34,502 nucleotides of DNA from JACCYQ01 sp036675565 (GCA_036675565.1 JAKFER010000131.1:1-34502); one strand, 5' to 3'. Shown: positions 8,318 to 18,134, numbered from the stretch's first letter. Made by a program: numbers and translations. The notes: generated by a model from the letters alone, not told the origin.

Positions 8318-9946
8318 ATGAAAAGTAGAACAATAAAACATTTATTTATTATTGGGATAGCTGTTATTTCATTAGCATCCTGTGCTAAAAGGCTGGACTT
8401 ATACCCGGTTAATGATTTAACACCAGCAACAGCTTTTTCAACTCCTGAAGGTTACAGGGGAGTACTGGCAAAAATATATGGCGGTTTATCCAGCACAGGT
8501 AACCAGGGCCCTGCAGGTGCATCTGATATTCAGGGATTGGATGAAGGTTCACAATCACCGTTTATCCGGGGATTTTTTAATCACCAGGAATTACCAACCG
8601 ATGAAGCCGTGGTTTCATGGAACGACCAAACGATCCAGAATTTTCACAATTTCCGGTGGACTAGTTCTGATCCTTTCATTTTGGGAATGTATGCCAGGCC
8701 AATTTATAATATTACAGTGATCAATGAGTATTTAAGAGAAGCAGCTGATGCAAAATTGGCTGAAAGAGGTATTACGGGTTCAGATGCAACAGCAATTAAA
8801 ACTTCAGTTGCAGAAGTCCGCTTTTTGCGTGCATTTAATTATTGGGTGATGATGGACCTTTTTGGAAAATCAACATTTATTACTGAAGAGAATTTAATTG
8901 GTACTGAATTACCAGGCCAGATAGAAAGAGCAGAATTATTCAATTACATAGAACAAGAATTAAAAGCTATTGAAACTGAATTGGCGGCACCACGCAGTAG
9001 TGAGTATGGCAGAGTTGACCAGGGATCAGCGTGGGCATTATTAGCCAGGATTTATTTAAACGCTGGTGTTTATACCGGTACTCCAAAGTATACTGAAGCC
9101 ATAACGTATGCAAAAAAAGTGATTGATGCGGGATATACCCTTTCTGCGAATTACGAAGAATTATTTATGGCTGATAACCATAAACATTCAAACGAAATTA
9201 TTTTCCCAATTACGAATGATGGCTTGCGCACTCAATCATTTGGTAATACAACTTTCTTTATACATGCAGCTTCAGGTGATGATCATGGGGAATATGGTGT
9301 TGTGGGAGGAGGTGGATGGTCCGGTTATCGTGCAACAAGTGCTCTTGGACTAAAATTTGAAGACAGAACAGGTGCTACTGATAAACGTGCATTATTTACA
9401 ACTTCAAAATTCGGTACCAGTGATGCCCAAATGCAAATTCCTGATGTTACGGTTTTTGCCAATGGATTGCACGTAAGAAAATATCGAAATATCAGGAGTG
9501 ATGGTGGTCCGGTATCGGATGTAAACCGTGAATTTTCTGATATTGATTTTCCGGTCTTCAGGTTACCGGAAATGTATTTGATTTATGCTGAAGCTGTTTT
9601 ACGAGGTGGATCAGGCGGTGATGCCGGATTAGCATTAGAATATATGAACCGAATCAGGTTCCGGGCATATGGTAACAGTTATGGTCCTGGTGATGTTGGC
9701 CGATTAACATCAGGTGATTTAAACCTTCAATTGGTTTTAGATGAAAGAGCCAGGGAATTATATTGGGAAGGCCACCGCCGAACAGACCTGGTGAGGTATG
9801 ATCAATTAACAACAAGTACTTATTTATGGCCATGGAAAGGAGGTGTTTCTTCGGGAACAGCAGTGGATCCAAAGTATAAATTATATCCAATACCATCAGC
9901 CAATTTATCAGCAAATCCCAACCTGACCCAAAACCAAGGCTATTAA
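8318..9946 (+). CDS. susD: SusD/RagB-family glycan-binding lipoprotein (starch locus)
   Basis: 542-aa surface lipoprotein that would bind the glucan and cap the SusC barrel. The signal peptide ends at a lipobox, SLAS|C22. The N-terminal TPR-like region contains AEVRFLRAFNYWVMMDLFGK, a hallmark of SusD proteins. A middle helix pair is QGSAWALLARIYLNAGVYTG. The C-terminal SusD signature LVLDERARELYWEGHRRTDLVRYD is intact, followed by YPIP. Length and domain order are normal for the family. It is the third outer-membrane gene in one transcriptional direction with gaps of only 16-19 nt, so an operon with susC, susE and susF is likely. Specific starch-contact residues cannot be assigned by eye. 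Confidence 0.93.
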   Translation: MKSRTIKHLFIIGIAVISLASCAKRLDLYPVNDLTPATAFSTPEGYRGVLAKIYGGLSSTGNQGPAGASDIQGLDEGSQSPFIRGFFNHQELPTDEAVVSWNDQTIQNFHNFRWTSSDPFILGMYARPIYNITVINEYLREAADAKLAERGITGSDATAIKTSVAEVRFLRAFNYWVMMDLFGKSTFITEENLIGTELPGQIERAELFNYIEQELKAIETELAAPRSSEYGRVDQGSAWALLARIYLNAGVYTGTPKYTEAITYAKKVIDAGYTLSANYEELFMADNHKHSNEIIFPITNDGLRTQSFGNTTFFIHAASGDDHGEYGVVGGGGWSGYRATSALGLKFEDRTGATDKRALFTTSKFGTSDAQMQIPDVTVFANGLHVRKYRNIRSDGGPVSDVNREFSDIDFPVFRLPEMYLIYAEAVLRGGSGGDAGLALEYMNRIRFRAYGNSYGPGDVGRLTSGDLNLQLVLDERARELYWEGHRRTDLVRYDQLTTSTYLWPWKGGVSSGTAVDPKYKLYPIPSANLSANPNLTQNQGY

Positions 9947-9962
9947 TTTTAAAAAGATAATT

Positions 9963-10784
9963 ATGAACTATATCTCGAAATATTTTCTAATCGTTGCTGT
10001 AATGGTTACCGTTTTATGGTCATGCGAGAAAGATGAAAATAAAATTTATTTTGAAGGGGGAGACAATCCTGTACTTTCAGCATCATCAACTGATGCCCTG
10101 TTTCTTACACGTGCAGATAAAGATAAAAAGGCAATTAAATTTAGTTGGAGCAACCCAAATTACCAGTTTAGTACAGGAATCAGCTCTCAGGATGTTAATT
10201 ATATTCTGCAGGTTGATACTGTTGGTGCAAATTTCACAAATCCGTTTATACAGGAAGTATCTATATCTAAGGACTTATCAATTGAATTTACAGTACAAGA
10301 ATTAAACGCAGTCCTGACTAAATTAAATATGGCAGAGGATGTTCCCCACGATATTGAATTTCGTTTAAAAGCATCTTTGGGAAATAATTCGGCAACACTT
10401 TATTCAAATGTTATAGCAATTTCTATTACTCCTTATTTGGATGTTGCTGTACCTATTCCGCCAACTGGTGAATTATTTATTACGGGTGATGGTACGCCTA
10501 GTGGATGGACAAATGCGCCTCCGGTGACTCAGAAGGCCACTCAAATCAGCAACACGGAATATACCATTACAATGAATTTTTCTCCAGGCTTTTTCTATAA
10601 ATTTTTATCAACCTCAGGCGCCTGGCAGCCCCAGTATGGGGGATCAAGTGCAACTGGCGGTGATTTAGGATATAATATGGGTGGGGGTAGCGACCCTGAT
10701 GCAATTCCAACACCTGCTGAAGCCGGGAATTATAAAGTGACTTTAAATTTCAAAACAGGTAAGTATTCTGTTGTAAAACAATAA
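9963..10784 (+). CDS. susE: SusE-like surface lipoprotein
   Basis: 273-aa lipoprotein with lipobox VLWS|C21 followed by an acidic stretch (EKDEN), the kind of sequence associated with surface export of lipoproteins in this phylum. Residues ~35-155 form an Ig/Fn3-like SusE domain (IKFSWSNPNYQ, YILQVDTVGANFTNP, LNAVLTKLNM, IEFRLKASLG). Residues ~165-273 are a single SusE/SusF carbohydrate-binding-like module starting at GELFITGDGTPSGW and including YKFLSTSGAWQPQYGG. Compared with classical SusE it carries one such module only. Expected role: it holds starch-like glucan at the cell surface and aids SusCD. The gene follows susD by 16 nt and precedes a longer paralogous lipoprotein by 19 nt. Confidence 0.85.
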   Translation: MNYISKYFLIVAVMVTVLWSCEKDENKIYFEGGDNPVLSASSTDALFLTRADKDKKAIKFSWSNPNYQFSTGISSQDVNYILQVDTVGANFTNPFIQEVSISKDLSIEFTVQELNAVLTKLNMAEDVPHDIEFRLKASLGNNSATLYSNVIAISITPYLDVAVPIPPTGELFITGDGTPSGWTNAPPVTQKATQISNTEYTITMNFSPGFFYKFLSTSGAWQPQYGGSSATGGDLGYNMGGGSDPDAIPTPAEAGNYKVTLNFKTGKYSVVKQ

Positions 10785-10803
10785 TTTAATTAATCATCAT
10801 TGT

Positions 10804-12567
10804 ATGAAAAAAAATCTTGTCATATTTTCCATTACTGTAATTGCAACGATATTTTTTGCTGCCTGTAATAAAGTTGATGACCTTCCATTTTACGAAAACG
10901 GGAATGCAGTTACTTTAACTTCTTCCGCAACATCAATTGCTCCCGGTCCTGCTGATTCATTAAAAAACATGGTGACATTCTCCTGGACCAACCCGGAGTA
11001 TGCAACCGACACTTCCAATTATAAGTTTATAGTTGAAATAGATTCAACAGGAAGAAATTTTTCACAGAAGGTCACTAAAACGGTGATGGGTAGCCTCAAT
11101 ACTTCCTTTACCGGAAAAGAGCTGAATGATATTTTATTAAACTATGGTTTTACTTTAGGTACTCCTTATGAATTGGATGTAAGAGTAGTTTCCTCTTATG
11201 GAAATAACAACGAGCAGTATACTTCAAATGTGGTTAAATTATCTGTTACTGCGTATGAAGATCCTTCGGTTTTAACGGCTTCTGTAACAGCGGTAAGTCC
11301 AACTTTGGCAACTTCAGCCGATAATGCTATCGATTTTACCTGGACACCTTCCTTTAATGGATATTCCGGAACAGTGACCTATTCATTAGAATATGATTCA
11401 GCCACAAAAAATTTTACGAACCCACAGGAAATTGCAGTAGGGCCAACACTTTATAATAAATCGTTGAACAATGGGGAGATCAATGAAACTGCATTAAATG
11501 TTGGCATAAAAGGAGAAACATCGGGGTCAGTAGAATATCGGGTAAAAGCAACAACTGCATTGGGTGCCGTTTCATATTCAAATGCAATTACGGTTCTGGT
11601 AAATGCTTATATTCCCATTCTTCGATTTTATTTGCCCGGAGGTTACCAGGCATCAACCAACAATGGTAATAACTGGGATCCGGGTACAGCACCTGAATTC
11701 ATTCGTGATCTTCGTTCTGAAGTATTAAATGATTTGTATTATATCTATATCTGGTTACCGGCTGGCGCAGAGTTTAAAGTCACCCAAGGTCGTTCATGGG
11801 ATGTTAATTATGGTGGTTCCGGTGGTGATTTATCATCAAGTGGTCCAAATTTATCCGTAAGCAATGCCGGATTTTACCGGATTTCCATCAGTCGTAAAAA
11901 TATGAAATACGATATACGTGAAGGTCGAATGGGGTTTGTTGGTGGTGCTACCGGCGCAGGTTGGGATCCTCCGAGTGTATTTCCTAATTATGCAATGGGT
12001 GCTGCAGGTACAAATTTATTTGTAGGAATTACTGACCTGGGTAGTGGCGGCTGGAAGCTCATTGATAACAACGAATGGAATAATGGCAGCAATACGTTTA
12101 ATGAGACCAGGAGTTACGGAACGAATGGAGGATCAGGAAGTACCTTACAAGTAAATGGTGACAATTTTAATGATGTTGCTTCTGCTGGAAAGTATCGTGT
12201 GATTTGGGATGGTCGCGATGTTAATAATATTAAATACGAAATCAGTCCAGCCACAGAAATGCGTGTAGTGGGTGATGGTATTCAAGGCGTTCCTGCCTGG
12301 AATCCTGGCGCCTCACCACAAATGACATACAGTGGGAATGGTGTTTGGACCATTACGCTTACGCTGGTCGGTGGAAAGGATATCAAATTTCTTGCTGGCA
12401 ACGATTGGGGTGCGTTTGATTATGAAGATAACAGTGGAGGTATAACTGCAACGGGTACACCAAGAGCCATTAAATGGGAAGGTGGTGATAATTTTAAAAC
12501 CCCGGCAGTAACAGGTTCTTATACTATTACATTAAATGAGCACACCCAAACAGTAACGATCAATTAA
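10804..12567 (+). CDS. SusF-like multi-module glucan-binding lipoprotein
   Basis: 587-aa lipoprotein with lipobox FFAA|C21. Two SusE-type Fn3-like domains (about 30-150 and 155-265) share the motif VTFSWTNPEY / IDFTWTPSFNGY. Three carbohydrate-binding-like modules follow, starting near residues 273 (LRFYLPGGYQAS), 375 (MGFVGGATGAGWDP) and 485 (MRVVGDGIQGVPAWNP). Each has a W-rich strand pattern typical of SusE/SusF starch-binding modules. The order resembles SusE followed by a longer SusF in known starch systems. It would provide several glucan-binding sites at the outer surface and has no enzymatic motif. It is the last gene of the locus and is followed directly by a strong hairpin terminator. 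The second module is the most divergent. Confidence 0.82.
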   Translation: MKKNLVIFSITVIATIFFAACNKVDDLPFYENGNAVTLTSSATSIAPGPADSLKNMVTFSWTNPEYATDTSNYKFIVEIDSTGRNFSQKVTKTVMGSLNTSFTGKELNDILLNYGFTLGTPYELDVRVVSSYGNNNEQYTSNVVKLSVTAYEDPSVLTASVTAVSPTLATSADNAIDFTWTPSFNGYSGTVTYSLEYDSATKNFTNPQEIAVGPTLYNKSLNNGEINETALNVGIKGETSGSVEYRVKATTALGAVSYSNAITVLVNAYIPILRFYLPGGYQASTNNGNNWDPGTAPEFIRDLRSEVLNDLYYIYIWLPAGAEFKVTQGRSWDVNYGGSGGDLSSSGPNLSVSNAGFYRISISRKNMKYDIREGRMGFVGGATGAGWDPPSVFPNYAMGAAGTNLFVGITDLGSGGWKLIDNNEWNNGSNTFNETRSYGTNGGSGSTLQVNGDNFNDVASAGKYRVIWDGRDVNNIKYEISPATEMRVVGDGIQGVPAWNPGASPQMTYSGNGVWTITLTLVGGKDIKFLAGNDWGAFDYEDNSGGITATGTPRAIKWEGGDNFKTPAVTGSYTITLNEHTQTVTIN

Positions 12568-12587
12568 GTCTTAATAATTTTATCCTA

Positions 12588-12615
12588 AAACCGCTTCGCC
12601 CGAAGCGGTTTTTTT
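12588..12615. terminator. Hairpin terminator shared by susF and the convergent HD gene
   Basis: Stem AACCGCTTCG / CGAAGCGGTT with a CC centre, flanked by A and T runs (TTTTTTT after it on the plus strand). It ends the susF transcript 21 nt after the stop codon. The T-run runs into the stop codon of the convergent HD-domain gene, so one hairpin probably serves both directions. Confidence 0.85.
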
Positions 12616-13222
12616 ATGCAATATCCTTTTGGTTTTTTATAATGAAGTTGATGATATCATCCAGGTCATGATCCGTTCTACTGATGGCATCTGTAATATC
12701 GTCCCGATTAACCTGTGCTGCAAAGGAGGGGGTTTTTAATTTTTTTTTGATGCTTTTTGCATCCAAACCTTCATATCGGGTTGGTCTGATCAATGCTGCC
12801 GCATGAATAAACCCTGATAATTCATCAAAAACATAGATCATCAAGTCCATTTTATTATTGGGTTCAACGCCAAAATATCTTGGTCCATGCGCGGCAATAC
12901 AATGAATAACTTCAGGATCTATATGCCTTTTTTCTAATTCTTCAATGATGATACGACAATGCTGGTCCGGGTATTTTTCCCAATCCGCATCGTGCAATAA
13001 TCCGGCAAGCCACCATTTATAGGCGGTTTGTTCACTTTCATTTTCTCTTTCCAAAGCCCAGGCTTTCATAACCGCAGCAACCTGTTTCATATGTACTTGT
13101 AGTTTTACATTTGGAACCCATTCATTCAAAAGTTTAAATGCTTCCTCTTCTGATAAAACGTTCCCTGAATGCTCAGGCGAACCAAAAACTGATCTTGATA
13201 ATTTATGATTGAGTTGAGTCAT
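12614..13222 (-). CDS. HD-domain protein (predicted phosphohydrolase)
   Basis: 202-aa cytoplasmic protein of the HD superfamily, probably a metal-dependent phosphohydrolase of unknown substrate. HD-fold residues are visible in order: H44 (QVHMKQVAAVM), H77-D78 (GLLHDADWEKYP), H112 (IAAHGPRYFG) and D133 (VFDELSGFIHA). The residues before ~35 are poorly conserved and contain an acidic helix. The C-terminal helix bears KKLKTPSFAAQVNRDDI, seen in related Bacteroidota HD proteins. It is convergent with the starch locus and divergent from the second susC, with 127 bp between the starts. No functional link to the sugar loci is evident. No lost HD ligand was noticed, so activity is likely. Confidence 0.8.
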   Translation of the reverse strand: MTQLNHKLSRSVFGSPEHSGNVLSEEEAFKLLNEWVPNVKLQVHMKQVAAVMKAWALERENESEQTAYKWWLAGLLHDADWEKYPDQHCRIIIEELEKRHIDPEVIHCIAAHGPRYFGVEPNNKMDLMIYVFDELSGFIHAAALIRPTRYEGLDAKSIKKKLKTPSFAAQVNRDDITDAISRTDHDLDDIINFIIKNQKDIA

Positions 13223-13244
13223 CTTATTAAGAAAATTGAAATAA

Positions 13245-13262
13245 TGTTAAAAAAAATTAACA
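13245..13262. promoter_or_regulatory. 18-bp perfect dyad in the HD/susC2 divergent region
   Basis: TGTTAA-AAAAAA-TTAACA, with perfect 6-bp arms, 22 bp before the HD gene start and 87 bp before the second susC. It is a candidate operator for a dimeric regulator. It shares TGT...ACA ends with the dyads at 1424 and 5260, but its inner sequence differs, so a different regulator is possible. Confidence 0.35.
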
Positions 13263-13349
13263 CTATTGATGAGTTTTTCAATGATAATCGGTAAAATTGT
13301 CAATACGAACGGTAAAGGTTCTATTTTTTAATCAAAATTAAAGGTTCAC

Positions 13350-16300
13350 ATGAGAAAACTCTTTATGTTGTTTTTGGGCATTAGTATGCTGGTTTCACAA
13401 GCTGCTTTTTCCCAAACTAATCCCCTGAAAGGATCTGTAAAAGACGCAAACGGTCAACCTGTGATCGGGGCATCTGTAAAAGTCGCTACTTCCAATGTAG
13501 GTACGGTAACAGATGTTAGCGGAAATTTTTCCCTTAATGTAAATCCTGGCCAAAAACTTATTGTAAGTGCCATTGGTTATGGAGAATTAGAAGTCACTGC
13601 CGCAGAAGGGATGATCATTTCACTCACACAGGATATTCAATCCATGAGTGAAGTTATTGTTACGGGTGTAGCTGGTGCCACTTCTCGTAAAAAAATGACT
13701 GTTTCTGTAACTAAAATCAGTGAAGAGAGACTGAATGCGGTTACAGCCACATCTATGTCATCTGCATTATCCGGTAAAGTTGCCGGTGTTAAGACAAGTT
13801 CTCCTTCAGGTGGACCTGGAGGTGGTTTAGACATTCTTTTACGTGGTGACAATAACCTGAACAACGTAGGTTCTGGTCCATTGATCTTAATTGATGGAGT
13901 TATTTTAACAGGTGGATTAAGTGACATCAATGCGGATGACGTTGAATCTATGGAAGTAGTAAAAGGTGCTGCGGCATCAGCACTTTATGGTTCACGGGCA
14001 GGTAATGGAGTCATTGCCATTACTACTAAAAGAGGAAGTAACATGGCAATCAATTCTTCCAGTGTAACTGTAAGAAATGAAATAGGCTTTCAAAGCATTG
14101 CCAATAAATTAGATTTGGCTACCCATCACCCTTATGCTTTGGCCAGCGACTGGCAATCCGTACAAGGCCAGTATACAAAATATGCCGGTGTAACTTATCC
14201 TTCCGGTTACAAAGGAGGCGGTTACAATCCTGATATCACTGGTAACAGGACCATTGATGCAGACCATTACCTGGATAATCCGTTTGGTGTAACTATTGAC
14301 CAGCAGGATAAATTCTTCTCAACCGGGACAAACTATACCAACTATGTCGGTATTGGTTCCCGCTCTGCTAAAACAAATATTTTTGCATCTTTTGAGAATA
14401 ACTCACAGCAAGGTGTTATACAGCACACAGAAGGATACAAAAGACAAAACTTCAGGTTGAATATGGATCATATGGTTGCTCCATGGTTAAAATTAACGAC
14501 CTCAAACCTGTTTATCAATACCCAGACGCAATACCCGGGTAATGGTTCCAGTATCTTCTTCAACATTGTATTAGCTGAACCGGATCTGGATCTTTTAGCA
14601 CCCAATCCTGATGGACAGCCTTATTATTTAAGAATGAATCATTTTAATGGCGAAACAGTTAACCCGCTTTATAATGTTTGGAAGCAGGAAAGAGATGATA
14701 AAACACGCCGTTGGATCGGTAACTATGCAGCCAATATTAAGTTAGCAAGATGGGCTAATGTAGATGTTTCACATTCCATTGAAATCGGCAACTATCGCTA
14801 TACTTCTTATAATCCTTATGATACATGGAGCTTAGGTGGTGGTGGTGCTTATAATATGAACTATAGTAAGGGAAGTTTGCAGAAATATTCTGACGAAACA
14901 AACAGCCAGAACACACAGGCCACATTGAACCTGAGCCATAAATTTGGCGACCTTGGTGTTAGAGGTAAACTTTCTTATTTGTTTGAAAACAGACAATATG
15001 AAAATTACCAGGTTTCTTCCCAATCATTTGGTGTACCCGATTTACCAACCTTCGCCAATTTTGAAGGTATAAATTCTGGTGGATCATATATGGACACTGA
15101 AAAGGCACAAAATTATTTTGCAATTCTTGGCCTGGACTGGAGAGATAAATTATTATTTGACGGAATGTTCCGTTATGATGGTTCTTCTTTATTCGGTTCT
15201 GAAGCTCGCTGGAATCCATATTATCGTGTTTCAGGTGCTTATCGTATAAGCCAGGATGTTAAGATTCCGGGTATTGATGAATTAAAGGTTCGCGCTGCAT
15301 ATGGAACTGCAGGTATACGTCCTGGTTTCAGCTGGCAGTATGAAACATATTCTATTTCTAATGGAGTAACTTCTCCAAGTACTTTAGGGAATGAGAATCT
15401 GAAACCATCTAAAACGGCTGAAACAGAATTTGGTTTAAATGTTGATTTCTTAAGGAAGTTCACATTTGAAGCAATCTATGCACAGTCTGTAACTACAGAT
15501 CAATTTTTATTGGTACAAAAAATTCCTTTCTTCAACAGGGGTTTTAATTCAAGATGGGAAAATGCCGGTACTGTAGAATCAAATACGATTGAATTAAGCT
15601 TGGGTGCTAATTGGTTAAACCAAAAAGATTTCACCTGGAATTCTAATATCGTTTTTTCAAGAGTTAGACAAGAGATCACTGAATTGCCGATTCCTCCATA
15701 CCTGTTTGGATCAACTGATGGAGGTGGCGGTCAGATGTTCTATGTTCGTGGTGGTGAAGCTTATGGTGCTATGTATGGTTTCAGCTGGGTTAGAACTTTA
15801 GACCAGATGGCGGCTCAATTACCTGCCGGTAAATCAATCAGTGATTATGAAGTGAATTCTGATGGTTATGTTGTTCCTGCTGGTTCACAAGGCACTGTTA
15901 CTGAAAAAGCTATTCGCTTGAAGGATGAAAAGGGAAATGACTGGTATGGTAAAATTGGTGATGGTAATGCTGATTTCAACCTTGGCCTGGCAAATACGTT
16001 TAAATACAAAGGCATTACGCTTTATTTCCTTTTCGACATGAAACAAGGAGGTGATGTTTATAATAGTAAGAATCAATGGATCACCCGCGATTTTCGCAAC
16101 GCACAAATGGATATGAGTGGTGTTCCTGATGGCCAGAAAAAAACTTACGATTACTTCCTGCAGTTTTATGATGTAAACTCGGTTAACAGTTATTGGGTTG
16201 AAGACGCCAGTTATATCAAATTGAGAGAACTTGCATTAGGATATTCTTTTTCTCAGAATTTCCTTGGCAAATTCAATAATGTTTTCAAAGGAATTACTGC

Positions 16301-16445
16301 AAAAGTGATTGGTCGTAACCTGTTAACTTTTACAGATTATTCTGGTTACGATCCAGAAGTTGGCTCATTAAGACAACCTTATGATGGAACTTATAAATAT
16401 CCAAACTTCCGTAACGTAGCCTTTTCACTTTCCTTTGATTTCTAA
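13350..16445 (+). CDS. SusC/RagA-family TonB-linked outer membrane transporter (second pair)
   Basis: 1031-aa TonB-dependent transporter. The signal peptide ends at about AAFS|Q (residue 21). A carboxypeptidase-regulatory-like domain follows (LKGSVKDANGQPVIGASVKV, ~25-95). The TonB-box-like segment MSEVIVTGVAG is at ~98. The plug domain runs to about 228 (LSGKVAGVKT, LDILLRGDNNLNNVGSGPLILIDG, VVKGAAASALYGSRAGNGVIAITTKRG). The beta-barrel ends in SLSFDF. It is clearly a different subfamily from the first SusC. It sits 24 nt before its SusD partner, with no hydrolase, sensor or sigma/anti-sigma pair beside it, so the substrate is unknown and could be a sugar, a peptide or another large nutrient. 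Start by ATG position and signal peptide. Confidence 0.93.
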   Translation: MRKLFMLFLGISMLVSQAAFSQTNPLKGSVKDANGQPVIGASVKVATSNVGTVTDVSGNFSLNVNPGQKLIVSAIGYGELEVTAAEGMIISLTQDIQSMSEVIVTGVAGATSRKKMTVSVTKISEERLNAVTATSMSSALSGKVAGVKTSSPSGGPGGGLDILLRGDNNLNNVGSGPLILIDGVILTGGLSDINADDVESMEVVKGAAASALYGSRAGNGVIAITTKRGSNMAINSSSVTVRNEIGFQSIANKLDLATHHPYALASDWQSVQGQYTKYAGVTYPSGYKGGGYNPDITGNRTIDADHYLDNPFGVTIDQQDKFFSTGTNYTNYVGIGSRSAKTNIFASFENNSQQGVIQHTEGYKRQNFRLNMDHMVAPWLKLTTSNLFINTQTQYPGNGSSIFFNIVLAEPDLDLLAPNPDGQPYYLRMNHFNGETVNPLYNVWKQERDDKTRRWIGNYAANIKLARWANVDVSHSIEIGNYRYTSYNPYDTWSLGGGGAYNMNYSKGSLQKYSDETNSQNTQATLNLSHKFGDLGVRGKLSYLFENRQYENYQVSSQSFGVPDLPTFANFEGINSGGSYMDTEKAQNYFAILGLDWRDKLLFDGMFRYDGSSLFGSEARWNPYYRVSGAYRISQDVKIPGIDELKVRAAYGTAGIRPGFSWQYETYSISNGVTSPSTLGNENLKPSKTAETEFGLNVDFLRKFTFEAIYAQSVTTDQFLLVQKIPFFNRGFNSRWENAGTVESNTIELSLGANWLNQKDFTWNSNIVFSRVRQEITELPIPPYLFGSTDGGGGQMFYVRGGEAYGAMYGFSWVRTLDQMAAQLPAGKSISDYEVNSDGYVVPAGSQGTVTEKAIRLKDEKGNDWYGKIGDGNADFNLGLANTFKYKGITLYFLFDMKQGGDVYNSKNQWITRDFRNAQMDMSGVPDGQKKTYDYFLQFYDVNSVNSYWVEDASYIKLRELALGYSFSQNFLGKFNNVFKGITAKVIGRNLLTFTDYSGYDPEVGSLRQPYDGTYKYPNFRNVAFSLSFDF

Positions 16446-16469
16446 TCTTAAAAGAATAAATAATTCATT

Positions 16470-17966
16470 ATGAAAATATTAAAACATTTGTCGGTTTTTG
16501 CGCTGGTGCTGGTCATGGCAACAGGTTGTAAAAAGGATGTCCTGGAGGTTGGGAATAATAATCAACCGGATTTTGACAGGGTATATGCCAGCGGTGAGGG
16601 TCTTGAAAATCTGACCTCATCACTCTTTAATAACTTTTATGGTGGCGTTCATAGTTATTCCGGTGTCGAATTGATGCTGGGTACCGCTGCTGATCATTTT
16701 TCCTGTTCATGGGGTAACCAGGCTATGCGTGATATGTCCTGGGAACCAAGAGACTTTGCCTGGAATAATTCACCCAGTTACAGTTACCAGGCTACAACCA
16801 ATTTCTTTTTTGACAGGATGTATGGTGTAATTGTTACTGCTTCCAATGTGTTAACTGCTATGGAAAATGGAGTTGATATTGGTGCAAACGGTGCTGATAA
16901 TGATCGTGCAAAAGCCTTCCTGCAATTTTCAAAAGGCATTGCCTTTGGACAATTAGCCCTTGTTTTTGATAAAGCTTTTGTTGTAGATGAAAATATCATT
17001 ATCGAAAACGAATCCTTGGATGAAGCATCTTCTTTTGAGGATGTGAAAAATGCGGCAGTAGGCTACCTGGATGAAGCCATTGCATTATCTAATGGAAGTT
17101 TTACTATTCCAAAAAGTTGGCTAGGTACAGCTTCAGATATGTCCAGTGCGGAATTTAAAAAGCTGTGTAATACCATGGCTGCCAGAATTCTTTCTTATAC
17201 ACCACGTAACGGTACCCAATTGGCTGCTGTTGATTGGAACAAGGTAAAAACATATGCCGACAATGGTATTACTTCTGATTTTACTGTCATCAATGATGGT
17301 TATGTAAAATGGTATGCTGAAGCGGGGGATTATGCAACTTTCCCGGGATGGGGTGTAACGGATATGTATGTAGTAAACCTGTTAGATCCACAACTTCCAC
17401 AACACTGGGATGATAGTCCTTCGTTTCCTTATCCGCCAGCATCAACCAATCCTGATGCGGATAACCGCATTAATACGGACTTTGAATTTTTAGGTTCAAA
17501 CTGGTTCCAGGCGGCCAGGGGGTATTATCATTATTCTAATTACCGTCATTCCCGTTACGATGAAATGTATGCTATTGGAGAAGGTCCAAAGCCTGAAGTG
17601 ATGCTGTCTGAAAATGACATGTTGCGTGCAGAAGCAAGGGTTTATTTAGATGACCTGGCTGGTGCAGCCGCTATCATCAATGCAGGAACCCGGAATACAA
17701 GGGGAGAACTGCCTGATGTTGCTGCTGTTAAAGAAGATCTTATCCAGGCAATACATCACGAACGTCACGTGGAAATGTATACTACTGGAGCAGGAATTCA
17801 ATTCTTTGAAATGAGAAAATTAAACCTGCTGCAAAAAGGTACTCCTTTACATTTACCTCTACCTGCTAAAAAACTTGAATTATTTTCATTGCCTTTACCA
17901 TTCTACACATTTGGTGGAACAGCTAATGCAGATGGAATTAATGTTTCCAACGGCGGTTGGAGATAA
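16470..17966 (+). CDS. SusD/RagB-family lipoprotein (second pair)
   Basis: 498-aa surface lipoprotein partner of the preceding SusC. Lipobox VMATG|C20 is followed by KKD. TPR-like regions include FLQFSKGIAFGQLALVFDKAF (~150) and EFKKLCNTMAARILSYTPR (~230). The C-terminal part has ENDMLRAEARVYLDDLAGAAAIINAG and HHERHVEMYTTGAGIQFFEMRK, which corresponds to the SusD C-terminal signature though with altered wording. It is more divergent than the SusD of the starch locus, so a different ligand is expected. Nothing in the sequence names the ligand. A hairpin terminator follows the stop codon by about 25 nt, so the transcript is probably only susC-susD. Confidence 0.87.
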   Translation: MKILKHLSVFALVLVMATGCKKDVLEVGNNNQPDFDRVYASGEGLENLTSSLFNNFYGGVHSYSGVELMLGTAADHFSCSWGNQAMRDMSWEPRDFAWNNSPSYSYQATTNFFFDRMYGVIVTASNVLTAMENGVDIGANGADNDRAKAFLQFSKGIAFGQLALVFDKAFVVDENIIIENESLDEASSFEDVKNAAVGYLDEAIALSNGSFTIPKSWLGTASDMSSAEFKKLCNTMAARILSYTPRNGTQLAAVDWNKVKTYADNGITSDFTVINDGYVKWYAEAGDYATFPGWGVTDMYVVNLLDPQLPQHWDDSPSFPYPPASTNPDADNRINTDFEFLGSNWFQAARGYYHYSNYRHSRYDEMYAIGEGPKPEVMLSENDMLRAEARVYLDDLAGAAAIINAGTRNTRGELPDVAAVKEDLIQAIHHERHVEMYTTGAGIQFFEMRKLNLLQKGTPLHLPLPAKKLELFSLPLPFYTFGGTANADGINVSNGGWR

Positions 17967-17991
17967 ACTTTCTTTCACATGAGAAACATAC

Positions 17992-18025
17992 AAGCCCTGG
18001 CCAAAAGCCGGGGTTTGTTATTTTT
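17992..18025 (+). terminator. Intrinsic terminator after the second susD
   Basis: Stem AAGCCCTGGC / GCCGGGGTTT (two G-U pairs), loop CAAAA, then a T-rich stretch ending TTATTTTT. It separates the SusCD transcript from the ribosomal block. Confidence 0.75.
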
Positions 18026-18134
18026 GGGGATGATAAAAGGATCAATTTTGAAACCTATTAAAAATATTGGTCAAAAATTTTATTGAAAACCAGTTAGTTG
18101 TAAAGGTGCTATCAAAATAAACCTTTCATATTGA

